Below are positions 8,003 to 14,968 of a DNA stretch of 20,038 nucleotides, in pieces. Position numbers and translations under genes: made by a program. Each line of letters starts with the position of its first letter. Position 1 is the first letter of the stretch. The notes under the pieces were generated by a model that saw only the letters and a list, made by a program, of their open reading frames with translations, was not told the origin of the DNA and searched no databases. Source of the DNA: CAYUYV01 sp964474635 (GTDB lineage: Bacteria; Pseudomonadota; Alphaproteobacteria; JAJFIK01); the NCBI GenBank assembly GCA_964474635.1, contig CAYYTT010000071.1, positions 1 through 20,038 of the forward strand. The letters run 5' to 3'.

Positions 8003-8557
8003 TCAGGCCGCCTGATCCGTCCACACATAGTTTTTGAACGGCGCATCCACATCCGTTTCGGCGATATGGTTGGAGTAGTTGCTCATCACCTTCATCGACA
8101 CGCCCAGGATCACTTCCAGGATGTTCTGCTTGGTAAAGCCTGCGTCGAGAAAAGCCTGGAGATCGGCATCGGCCACCCAGCCGCGCTCATTCACCATTTT
8201 GGCCGTGAAGACCCGCAGCGCCTGAAGTTTGGGATCGTTGAGCGGTTTGCCGGCCCGCAGGGCGTCGATTTCCTCGGCCGGCACCTTTGCCCCGTGGGCG
8301 ATCGCGGTGTGGGCCGCCATGCAGTAATGGCACTTGTTTTCATAATTGGCCGTCAGCCAGACCACATTGCGCTCAATGGGGCTGAGCGATGTGGCATCGA
8401 ACAGTGCACCGATGGTCTTGTAGGCTTCGAGGAACTTCGGTGCCTCGGCCATGACCCCATGCAGATTGGGCACCATGCCGAAGGATTTCTGGGACTGCTC
8501 AAGCAGTGGCTTTGAGCCCGCCGGGGCGCTGTCGACGGTGTGGACGGTAAACTCCAT
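8003..8557 (-). CDS. Carboxymuconolactone decarboxylase/AhpD-like protein, 184 aa
   Basis: The alkylhydroperoxidase AhpD-type active-site pattern is present: Glu73, Cys76 and Cys79 (CHYC), and His83 (ENKCHYCMAAH). In AhpD-type proteins the CxxC pair reduces peroxide or shuttles thiol electrons; true carboxymuconolactone decarboxylases lack the pair. A thiol-redox or antioxidant role is therefore likelier than ring-cleavage metabolism. The length is normal for a single-domain member, there is no signal peptide, and the protein is predicted cytoplasmic. AGGAGG lies 5 nt before the ATG at 8557. It is 282 bp downstream of the DHA2 exporter on the same strand, and the gap is long enough for its own promoter, though none is clear. 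No regulator gene is adjacent. Confidence 0.88.
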   Translation of the reverse strand: MEFTVHTVDSAPAGSKPLLEQSQKSFGMVPNLHGVMAEAPKFLEAYKTIGALFDATSLSPIERNVVWLTANYENKCHYCMAAHTAIAHGAKVPAEEIDALRAGKPLNDPKLQALRVFTAKMVNERGWVADADLQAFLDAGFTKQNILEVILGVSMKVMSNYSNHIAETDVDAPFKNYVWTDQAA

Positions 8558-8839
8558 GGAAACCTCCTGTTGGCGTTGACCATGTGGTCTTTTTGGGAAA
8601 AAGGCCGTGCAACGATAGGCGTTTCATCGCGGCGGCTTGCGAAGCCCTGCGCCGGCAAAACTCTCAGCATAAGGAAGACCAGCTCGAGATGCCGAAAAGT
8701 GGACGTCTCGACAGGGAACAGGGGCCGACCGCAAGGGCCCGCGTCTTCCAATCGCTTCGTTGAGGTATGGCGGGACCACCGCGCCCACAACCCCGCCCGA
8801 ACGGCCAGGGGGTGGACTGGGACCGGGTTGGTGCTGGCC
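8558..8839. other. Intergenic region between exporter and AhpD-like gene
   Basis: About 280 bp with no credible reading frame. A short inverted pair (CTTTTT, GGG, AAAAAG) near 8584-8598 could form a weak hairpin. I see no clear terminator for the exporter and no clear promoter for the downstream gene, although one of each is expected here. Confidence 0.5.
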
Positions 8840-10441
8840 TCAGGGCGCGGCCGGCCGGTCCTTGGGCAAACTGGTCCACGCGATCACGGCGGAAAGAATG
8901 CCGAAGCTGCTGGCGAGCCAGAGGGCGAGACCATAGGCGTCCAGGAAGGCGTCCTCCGCCGCGGCCCGGTCCGGGCTTAAGGGCTCGGGCAAAACGCCGA
9001 AGCGATACCCATCGCTCACCAGACCCGCCCCCTCCAGGGACGCCGAAAACGCAAGGCTCGCCACCGCGCCCAGGAATGCAATCGCCAACAGGCCCGCAAG
9101 CCGGCTCGCGGCATTGTTAACGCCCGACGCGGCGCCGGACCGCTCGTCCCCAGCGGCGTTCATCACCGCGGTCGTCAAGGGCGCGACGACCAGCGCCATG
9201 CCCGCCGAGATCATGACAATGGGCCCCATGATCCCCAGCCAGAACGCCTCAAGCCCGAGCGCAAGGCCGGCCGCGGCCCCGGCGACAAGGAGCGCCCCAA
9301 CGGTCAGCAACGGTTTCGTGCCGAGCCGGTCCGCAAGATCGCCAGCCGGTCGCGACAGAAGACCAATGATGAGACCGAGCGGCAACATGGTGAGCCCGAC
9401 GGCCGACGCGGACAGTCCGCGCCGCGCGATGAGGTCAAAGGGCAGGAGAAACAAAATTCCGCCCAAAGCGCCGTACAGGAACAATGTGAGGGCATTCGCC
9501 GCCGAAAAGGACGCGTTACGGAACAGACCGAGGGGCATGAGCGGGTCAGCCGCGCGCGCCTCGACGAGAAGAAAAGCGATGAGGGCGAGCACACCGAAAC
9601 CGAGAAGCGCGCCGGCCCCCGCCCCGTCCCCGCCTTCCGACAGGCGGGTCAAACCGACCGTCAGCAGGCCAAGGGCAAGAATGGCCAAAAGGCCGCCCGG
9701 CCAATCGAGGGGGCCGGATACGCTTTGGTTACGGCTCTCGGGCACGAAGCGGACCGTGAGCCCGATGGCCACGGCACAAAAGGGCAGATTGAGCCAAAAG
9801 ACCGCACGCCAATCGAGCGCGTCGATCATCAATCCTCCGAGCGGCGGGCCAAGGGCGGTCGTGATCGCCGAGGCCCCCGCCCACAGACCAATGGCGCGCC
9901 CGCGCACCTCCTTGGGAAAGGAGGCGGCGATGATGGCCAGGCTTTGCGGCACGAGAAGCGCGGCACCAAACCCCTGAAGCGCGCGGGCGAGCACGAGGCA
10001 AAGCGTATCGGGCGCCAGGGCACACAGTGCCGACGCGGCCGCGAACACGACGAGGCCGGCCAGGAAGATCCGCCGGCGGCCGAACCGGTCACCGGCCGCG
10101 CCGCCGACCAGGATCAGGGCACCCAGGAAAAGATGATAGCTGTTGACCACCCACTGGAGGACCGTGAAATCCGCGGCAAGATCCCGCTGAATGGTGGGCA
10201 GTGCAATGGAGACCACCGACCCGTCGATGAACGCCATGGCCGACGCCGCGATTGTTGCGGCCAGAACGAAGGGCCTTGCCGCCTCTGGGCACTGAAAATC
10301 CGCATCGACCAAGGGCAGGGTCTTTCCGTGGGGACACAAAGGTCGATGGAGGAAGGCGCCCGGTGCGGTTCCAGGCGATGCTGGCCCAGGCGACGCGGGC
10401 CCGAATGATCGTGGGCCGGATGAAGATGGCGTGTCGTTCAT
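8840..10441 (-). CDS. DHA2 (14-TMS) family MFS exporter, 533 aa
   Basis: This is a proton-driven multidrug-type exporter of the EmrB/QacA group in the inner membrane. The first helix contains AFIDGSVVSIALPTI, the membrane-embedded Asp region typical of DHA transporters. The loop after TM2 is GDRFGRRRIFLAG (MFS motif A). TM5 carries ALGPPLGGLM, matching drug/proton antiporter motif C. About 14 hydrophobic segments can be counted. The N-terminal ~57 residues are a Pro/Ser/Gly-rich extension that includes a duplicated GPASP unit and two Cys residues. The start at 10441 has AAAGGA 6 nt upstream; an in-frame ATG at 10462 is less well placed. It begins 41 bp after the S41 peptidase gene, so the two are probably co-transcribed. 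No periplasmic adaptor gene is present here, so a tripartite pump cannot be claimed. Substrate unknown. Confidence 0.9.
   Translation of the reverse strand: MNDTPSSSGPRSFGPASPGPASPGTAPGAFLHRPLCPHGKTLPLVDADFQCPEAARPFVLAATIAASAMAFIDGSVVSIALPTIQRDLAADFTVLQWVVNSYHLFLGALILVGGAAGDRFGRRRIFLAGLVVFAAASALCALAPDTLCLVLARALQGFGAALLVPQSLAIIAASFPKEVRGRAIGLWAGASAITTALGPPLGGLMIDALDWRAVFWLNLPFCAVAIGLTVRFVPESRNQSVSGPLDWPGGLLAILALGLLTVGLTRLSEGGDGAGAGALLGFGVLALIAFLLVEARAADPLMPLGLFRNASFSAANALTLFLYGALGGILFLLPFDLIARRGLSASAVGLTMLPLGLIIGLLSRPAGDLADRLGTKPLLTVGALLVAGAAAGLALGLEAFWLGIMGPIVMISAGMALVVAPLTTAVMNAAGDERSGAASGVNNAASRLAGLLAIAFLGAVASLAFSASLEGAGLVSDGYRFGVLPEPLSPDRAAAEDAFLDAYGLALWLASSFGILSAVIAWTSLPKDRPAAP
10371..10400 (-). 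repeat. Two-copy 15-bp repeat in the exporter N-terminus
   Basis: CCAGGCGATGCTGGC and CCAGGCGACGCGGGC are adjacent 15-bp units (12 of 15 bases identical). They encode the repeated Pro-Ala-Ser-Pro-Gly stretch of the exporter's N-terminal tail. Confidence 0.75.
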
Positions 10442-10482
10442 GGCAGGTCCTTTCCGGGCCATGCCCCGCCAAAGGCGGATCG

Positions 10483-11730
10483 CTAAGGGGCCATGCCCTT
10501 AAGGTGTTCGAGCGCGATCTGGAGCGCCGGGTCGTCCGGCCCGCCCGGGTCGGAGGCCACGAGCACGGGCGGGCGCCATTGGTCCCGCGGCGTGCCGTCC
10601 ACATGGGTCAGGTCATAGACCGGAAACTGTATAGGGATCTGTGTGGCCGGAAGCATGAACATTTTGATTCCTCCGGCAAGGCCGGCCATGGGCGTGCCCA
10701 TGACAACGCCCCGGCCCATGCCGTCGAACCCCACGGCCATGCCCTCACCCATGCTGCCCGTCCATCCGCCCACCAGCACAACCAGCGGGCCCTCGGCCGT
10801 CCACTCGCCGGGCACGGGGAAGGCGAGGCGATCCACCGCCGGACCGCCGGGCGGGACCGTGCGCTGATAAGCCATGGGCGCCGCGATAAACCGGCCCAGG
10901 ATCGGTTCGGCGACGGACGTGTCGCCGCCACTGGGCGTATCGCGCAGATCCAGGATCCAGGAGCGTGCCCCGCGAAGTGTCTCAAGGGCGTCCGTAAAGG
11001 CCGCCACCGTGGCCTCCGTGCCCAGACTGTCATTGAAGCGGACATAACCGGTCTGCTCACCGATCATCCTGGCCGTAAGCAAGCCGTCCGCGGCCGCCGG
11101 GATCGGGGCCCCTGGGGCGATGTCGAGGCTTATGCCGTCCCGCCGGATCGTCACCTGGCGCGGGCCGGTTCGCCGTCCGGCCGCAACGGCATTGAGGGCC
11201 CAGTCCAGACGCTTTGGCCCCAGACTGTCCCGGCCCACACGAATGCGCTCCATGGCAGCGTCGAGTGGCGTGCGCTCATTGATGGCAAGGACGCGGTCGC
11301 CGGCGCGCAGCCCCGCGAAATCCGCCCCGCCGCCCCGGCGCACGCCGGTAATCATCGCCGTGCCCGGTTCATCCTCGGCAAGGACCAGGACCAGATCCGA
11401 TCCACTTGGAACCACCCGGGGAGACCGGTCGTTGGCAATATTGGGCTGGATGTGGGGATCATAGAGCGCATCGAGCAAGCGCTCGATCACGCCGAGCCCC
11501 GCCTGGGGCGTTGTCAGCCCCCTGAGGTCACTCCGCGCCGCCGCGCAGGCCGCGCCCCAATGACCGGATCGCGGCGCGAAATAGGCGTAGCGCTCTGGGA
11601 TCAACCGGCACAGGTGGTCGATATCGGACCGAAAGGCGCGCTCCAAAGGCGTTTGCGCCGCTGCAGGGTCCGGGACCGCCAAGCCAAGCATCAGGATTGC
11701 CCCCACAAAAACACCGTTTCCAACCCCCAT
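10483..11730 (-). CDS. Secreted S41-family peptidase, 415 aa
   Basis: The N-terminus is a good signal peptide (GVFVGAILMLGLAVPDPAAA, cleavage near residue 25). A PDZ-like segment follows (AGLRAGDRVLAINERTP). The S41 catalytic fold comes next, with the nucleophile at Ser326 in GWTGSMGEG. His93 in LYDPH sits where tricorn/IRBP-type S41 enzymes have their catalytic His. The Lys that serves as base in CtpA-type members is not seen ~25 residues after the Ser (GTPMAG there), so this is the Ser-His subgroup rather than a tail-specific protease. It should act in the periplasm or outside the cell; substrate unknown. I prefer the ATG at 11730 (GGGAG 9 nt upstream) over a GTG at 11772. It is the first gene of a probable two-gene unit with the DHA2 exporter, 41 bp apart. 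Confidence 0.85.
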   Translation of the reverse strand: MGVGNGVFVGAILMLGLAVPDPAAAQTPLERAFRSDIDHLCRLIPERYAYFAPRSGHWGAACAAARSDLRGLTTPQAGLGVIERLLDALYDPHIQPNIANDRSPRVVPSGSDLVLVLAEDEPGTAMITGVRRGGGADFAGLRAGDRVLAINERTPLDAAMERIRVGRDSLGPKRLDWALNAVAAGRRTGPRQVTIRRDGISLDIAPGAPIPAAADGLLTARMIGEQTGYVRFNDSLGTEATVAAFTDALETLRGARSWILDLRDTPSGGDTSVAEPILGRFIAAPMAYQRTVPPGGPAVDRLAFPVPGEWTAEGPLVVLVGGWTGSMGEGMAVGFDGMGRGVVMGTPMAGLAGGIKMFMLPATQIPIQFPVYDLTHVDGTPRDQWRPPVLVASDPGGPDDPALQIALEHLKGMAP

Positions 11731-12058
11731 GCCCTGCAACTCCCGAACCAGCAAACACCATGCGCGCCCCACCCGCCAGCCAAGTATATGCCAGCCGCAC
11801 CGTCCGTTGGCAGTTGGCTACGTTATAAAATAACATCAAATAAAAAAATGACAAAGTGAGCCACTAGAGAGTAAAATTTAAATTCTTGACACCGGAACGA
11901 TGTGGACATGAATTGGAACTCAGATTTTTCAGGCCTTTATCTTGGCCCGCATCTTAGTTTGTTCTGGATGATTGAGCGAATAATGCTGCTATTCGCCAAG
12001 GGATCCTTGCAAGACGATCCCCTCAACTGTGCTGCAGTCCAACTGGGAGGACATCATC
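11731..12058. other. AT-rich divergent intergenic region
   Basis: This spacer separates the minus-strand peptidase/exporter unit from the plus-strand Tat-like protein. About 11820-11890 is conspicuously AT-rich for this window and is the likely location of both promoters. Minus-strand promoter-like elements are TTGTCA and TATAAC, but 21 bp apart, longer than usual. A short inverted repeat GGGATC/GATCCC (12000-12005, 12016-12021) with the palindrome CTTGCAAG in its loop lies in the presumed leader of the plus-strand gene. The plus-strand frame open from 11902 has atypical codon use and no ribosome binding site and is not called. Confidence 0.5.
11886..11914 (+). promoter_or_regulatory. Candidate promoter for the Tat-like protein gene
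   Basis: A perfect TTGACA (11886-11891) is followed after 17 bp by TGAATT (11909-11914), which matches TATAAT at only three of six positions. It would give a leader of roughly 140 nt. Confidence 0.3.
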
Positions 12059-12925
12059 ATGACAACAGTGTTGTTGCCCCGTCGGAGTTTTCTTCTTGGG
12101 TGCTCGGCGACCGGTCTCGCGGCCGGGGCCTCCATCTCCGGGGTCGCGGCGGACCCGGCCGAGACCGCGTCCACCCTGCCCGATCTTTTCCGCCCCGCCC
12201 TGTTTCCAGAGGCCCGCGCAGCGGCCACGGACCAGCCACTGCCCGACGATTGGCTCCAGGACGCTTTCGACTACGAGAGCGAACCCCAGGTCCAGGAGGC
12301 CGCCTTCGGCATCGCCCTGGCGGTCGCCATTGGCATTCTGGTGGCATTCGGCCTGAAGTATCGCGGGCGGCCGGTCATCCGCTATCGCCGCCGCCGGGCC
12401 TATTACGCGGGCTATGTGCCGGACTGGCTGCAGGACGACATTCAGTACGGCGCCGACGACATCGCCGCCGACTGGACGGCCGGCTTTCTCGATCCCATCA
12501 CGGGCCGGCCGGTGACACGGCAGCGCGTGCCCGGCGCCCGCCGCGCCGTTACTCATATTTTCGACGAGTGGCCAAGCTTTGACGACTACCGCCCCCAGGA
12601 CCCGTTCGGCCACGTGGCCACCTGCCCCGTCTGTCATCCCGTGGGGTTTCGCACCTGCAACGCGGTGCAGCGGCGCTCGCGGGCCTGGTCGGATCTGTCC
12701 TATGTGCGCTTCAGGGGCAGCCGCTCCTACCGGTTGGGCAGCAATACCGCATCCCAGTTCCACGTGGCCGATTTTGGCCAGATGATCCTTGGCCGGACCG
12801 AAATCGAAGCCTGGCGGCCCTTCGAAGGTCAGGTGGTCGGCACGAGTTTCGTCCATGACGGCCGGCTGGTGGCCCAATTCGCCGCCGATGAGTCCAAACT
12901 CATCCCCCTCACGCCCTGGGACTGA
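12059..12925 (+). CDS. Unrecognised exported or membrane-anchored protein with Tat-like leader, 288 aa
   Basis: I do not recognise a family. The N-terminus PRRSFLLGCSATGLAAGASISG fits a twin-arginine signal (RR at 8-9, then a weakly hydrophobic Gly/Ala segment, possible cleavage after VAA). A second hydrophobic helix spans about 81-99 and is followed by a very basic stretch (RYRRRR), so the protein may be anchored with that side in the cytoplasm, which conflicts with simple Tat export. The motif PDDWLQDAFDYES (62-74) is echoed by PDWLQDDIQYGAD (121-133), on either side of the helix. A Cys cluster (C189, C192, C200; CPVC then C) could bind a metal or form disulfides. The start has GGGAGG 8 nt upstream. 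The gene stands alone between an AT-rich spacer and fzlA. Confidence 0.75.
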   Translation: MTTVLLPRRSFLLGCSATGLAAGASISGVAADPAETASTLPDLFRPALFPEARAAATDQPLPDDWLQDAFDYESEPQVQEAAFGIALAVAIGILVAFGLKYRGRPVIRYRRRRAYYAGYVPDWLQDDIQYGADDIAADWTAGFLDPITGRPVTRQRVPGARRAVTHIFDEWPSFDDYRPQDPFGHVATCPVCHPVGFRTCNAVQRRSRAWSDLSYVRFRGSRSYRLGSNTASQFHVADFGQMILGRTEIEAWRPFEGQVVGTSFVHDGRLVAQFAADESKLIPLTPWD

Positions 12926-13117
12926 GGGCCGTTCAGCCGTGCCCCAAAAAGCCCGCGGAGCGCCGGGCGCAGCGGGGAAACGGGCCGCGCGAGACCAGCG
13001 CGCGGCTCGGTTGCGCGCATGGCGCAAATCACGGAAAGATCCTCTCCGAATGGGGGCTTGCTTGTGTGCCGTGGAGCGCATGCTCCCTGGCTGGCCTCGG
13101 AAAGTTGACCTTGCGCG
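12926..13117. other. Spacer with a GC hairpin before fzlA
   Basis: A perfect 8-bp stem (GCCGCGCG 12984-12991 with 12999-13006, 7-nt loop) lies 58 bp past the preceding stop codon, but no T-run follows it. It may be a weak or factor-dependent terminator. The promoter of fzlA must lie in this spacer; I see no convincing match. Confidence 0.4.
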
Positions 13118-13783
13118 ATGCTGCAGCTTGTGCATATGCCCTTTTCCCCCTTCTGCCGGAAGGTGCGCCTTGCGCTTGCGGAAAAGCGGCTGGAGGTCGA
13201 CCTGGTGGACCGGACGCCCTGGGACCTGGGGGACGAACTTTACGATCTGAACCCGGCCGGAACGCTCCCGGTTCTGATCGATGGCCGCCAGATCATCGCG
13301 GACTCCACCGTCATCGTCGAATATCTCGACGACACCCGGCCAGAAATCCGTCTGCTGCCGGGCGACCCGGCGGCGCGTGCGGAGGCTCGGCGTCTTGCGC
13401 TATGGTTCGATCAGAAGTTCCACGCCGATGTCACCGTCAATGTCCTGTATGAAAAAGTGCACCGCCGGTTGCGCGGCGAGGGCCAGCCGGAAATCGGACC
13501 CATCCGTGCGGGCCTCATGAATCTGCGCGTCCACCTCGATTATATTTCCTACCTCGTTTCGCGCTCGAACTGGCTGGCGGGGCGGGATCTGTCCATCGCG
13601 GATTTTGCGGCCGCAAGCCAGTTGTCCTGCCTCGATTATCTGGGGGATGTCCCCTGGTCGAGCTATCCGGACGCGAAAGACTGGTATGTGCGCGTGAAAA
13701 GCCGGCCAGCTTTCCGCAGCCTGCTTGAGGACCGGGTGCGCGGCATGCCTCCGACCCGGCATTACACGGATCTCGACTTTTAG
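13118..13783 (+). CDS. fzlA: FzlA-like FtsZ-binding protein (GST fold), 221 aa
   Basis: The N-terminal half is a glutathione S-transferase thioredoxin fold: SPFCRKVRLALAEK (10-23), cis-proline loop GTLPVL (Pro51), and DSTVIVEYL (62-70). A helical C-terminal domain contains the GST-type segment NWLAGRDLSIADFAA. The C-terminus HYTDLDF resembles the conserved tail of alphaproteobacterial FzlA, which binds FtsZ and controls filament curvature and constriction rate in Caulobacter without known GST catalysis. FzlA would act in the cytoplasm at the division ring. The gene is 25 bp upstream of queG, a pairing I associate with alphaproteobacterial fzlA loci. The start at 13118 is required to complete the first beta strand; its ribosome binding site is poor (GGAAAG, well upstream). 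An ordinary GST is the alternative. Confidence 0.72.
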   Translation: MLQLVHMPFSPFCRKVRLALAEKRLEVDLVDRTPWDLGDELYDLNPAGTLPVLIDGRQIIADSTVIVEYLDDTRPEIRLLPGDPAARAEARRLALWFDQKFHADVTVNVLYEKVHRRLRGEGQPEIGPIRAGLMNLRVHLDYISYLVSRSNWLAGRDLSIADFAAASQLSCLDYLGDVPWSSYPDAKDWYVRVKSRPAFRSLLEDRVRGMPPTRHYTDLDF

Positions 13784-13808
13784 GGCATTCTCGGCTCCCT
13801 TAAGCGCC

Positions 13809-14957
13809 ATGGGACAGGCCGAACCACCCCAAGATCTCAACGCCGTGCGCGCGGCCCTCCTGGACCGGGCCCGCACGCTTGGCTTCGCAGCGTCCGGCAT
13901 TGCGGCGCCGGATGCGATCCCCCGCATGCCCGATCGCCTGAAATCCTTTCTGGAGGATGGCCACCACGCCACCATGGACTGGCTCGCCGCCCGGGCCGGA
14001 GAGCGGGCGTCACCACTGGCACTGTGGCCGCAGGTGCGCAGCATTGTCATGCTGGGTCTGGATTACGGGCCGGGACGCAATCCCCTCGATCTCCTGGCCC
14101 GCAAAGATTGCGGCGCCATTTCAGTCTATGCGCAGAACGCGGATTATCATGATGTCATCAAGAAGCGGCTGAAACAGATCGGCCGCTGGCTGGCTGAAAC
14201 GACGGGGGCGGACATCAAGGTGTTCGTCGACACCGCACCGGTTGCGGAAAAACCGCTGGCCGAAGCGGCTGGCCTTGGGTGGCAGGGCAAGCACACCAAT
14301 CTGGTCTCACGCAACTACGGCTCCTGGCTCTTTCTGGGCGCGATCTTCACGACGCTCGATCTGCAGGCCGATGAGCCCATGCATGACCATTGTGGATCAT
14401 GCCGCGCCTGCCTCGATATCTGTCCAACAGACGCGTTCCCCGAACCCTACCGTCTCGATGCGCGGCGCTGCATTTCCTACCTGACCATCGAGCACAAGGG
14501 GCCCATTCCCCATGAATTCCGGGAGGCTATGGGCAACCGCATTTACGGCTGCGACGATTGCCTTGCAGTCTGTCCCTGGAACAAATTTGCCCGCACGTCT
14601 CGGGAGGCGGCCTTTCTGCCCCGGGCCGAACTCACCGCGCCCCGCCTTGCCGATCTGTGCACGCTCAATGATGCCGCGTTCCGGTCTGTGTTTTCCGGCT
14701 CGCCCATCAAACGGATCGGGCGGGATCGCTTCGTGCGCAACTGTCTGATTGCCCTTGGCAACAGCGGTGACCGGGCCCTCGCGTCGGCAGTGGAAGCGCG
14801 CCTCACCGACGAAAGCCCCCTGGTGCGCGGCGCGGCCGTCTGGGCGCTTGCCCGCTTGGCTTTGAAGGATCGGTGTGCGGCTCTCAAGGCGCAGCTTGCT
14901 CCGTGCGAGGAGGATGAAAGCGTCGCCGCGGAATGGGACCGGATCTCAGCCCCCTGA
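13809..14957 (+). CDS. queG: Epoxyqueuosine reductase QueG, 382 aa
   Basis: QueG carries out the last step of queuosine synthesis, reducing epoxyqueuosine in tRNA with a cobalamin cofactor and two [4Fe-4S] clusters. The ferredoxin-type Cys motifs are both present: CGSCRACLDICP (C195, C198, C201, C205) and CDDCLAVCP (C248, C251, C255), with Cys221 between them. The cobalamin-domain signature VDTAPVAEKPLAEAAGLGWQGKHTN is intact and contains Asp141, the likely catalytic acid. HEAT-like repeats (about 320-375) at the C-terminus fit tRNA binding. Length is normal. The ATG at 13809 is preferred although its ribosome binding site is weak, because it gives the usual N-terminus and follows fzlA by 25 bp. 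The gene is cytoplasmic and probably co-transcribed with fzlA. It ends 11 bp from the convergent TPR gene. Confidence 0.95.
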   Translation: MGQAEPPQDLNAVRAALLDRARTLGFAASGIAAPDAIPRMPDRLKSFLEDGHHATMDWLAARAGERASPLALWPQVRSIVMLGLDYGPGRNPLDLLARKDCGAISVYAQNADYHDVIKKRLKQIGRWLAETTGADIKVFVDTAPVAEKPLAEAAGLGWQGKHTNLVSRNYGSWLFLGAIFTTLDLQADEPMHDHCGSCRACLDICPTDAFPEPYRLDARRCISYLTIEHKGPIPHEFREAMGNRIYGCDDCLAVCPWNKFARTSREAAFLPRAELTAPRLADLCTLNDAAFRSVFSGSPIKRIGRDRFVRNCLIALGNSGDRALASAVEARLTDESPLVRGAAVWALARLALKDRCAALKAQLAPCEEDESVAAEWDRISAP

Positions 14958-14968
14958 CACGCCCCGGA

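Noticed and set aside
10252..11859. A 535-codon plus-strand frame
   Set aside because: Antisense to the S41 peptidase and the exporter start, with a His/Arg/Gly-rich composition typical of shadows.
12086..12106. A lipobox (LLGC) in the Tat-like leader
   Set aside because: The Cys lies only five residues after the Arg pair, leaving no hydrophobic segment before it, so lipidation is unlikely.
11902..12582. A plus-strand frame whose first ~35 residues look protein-like
   Set aside because: It lacks a ribosome binding site and becomes an Arg/Pro/Gly-rich shadow where it overlaps the Tat-like protein gene.
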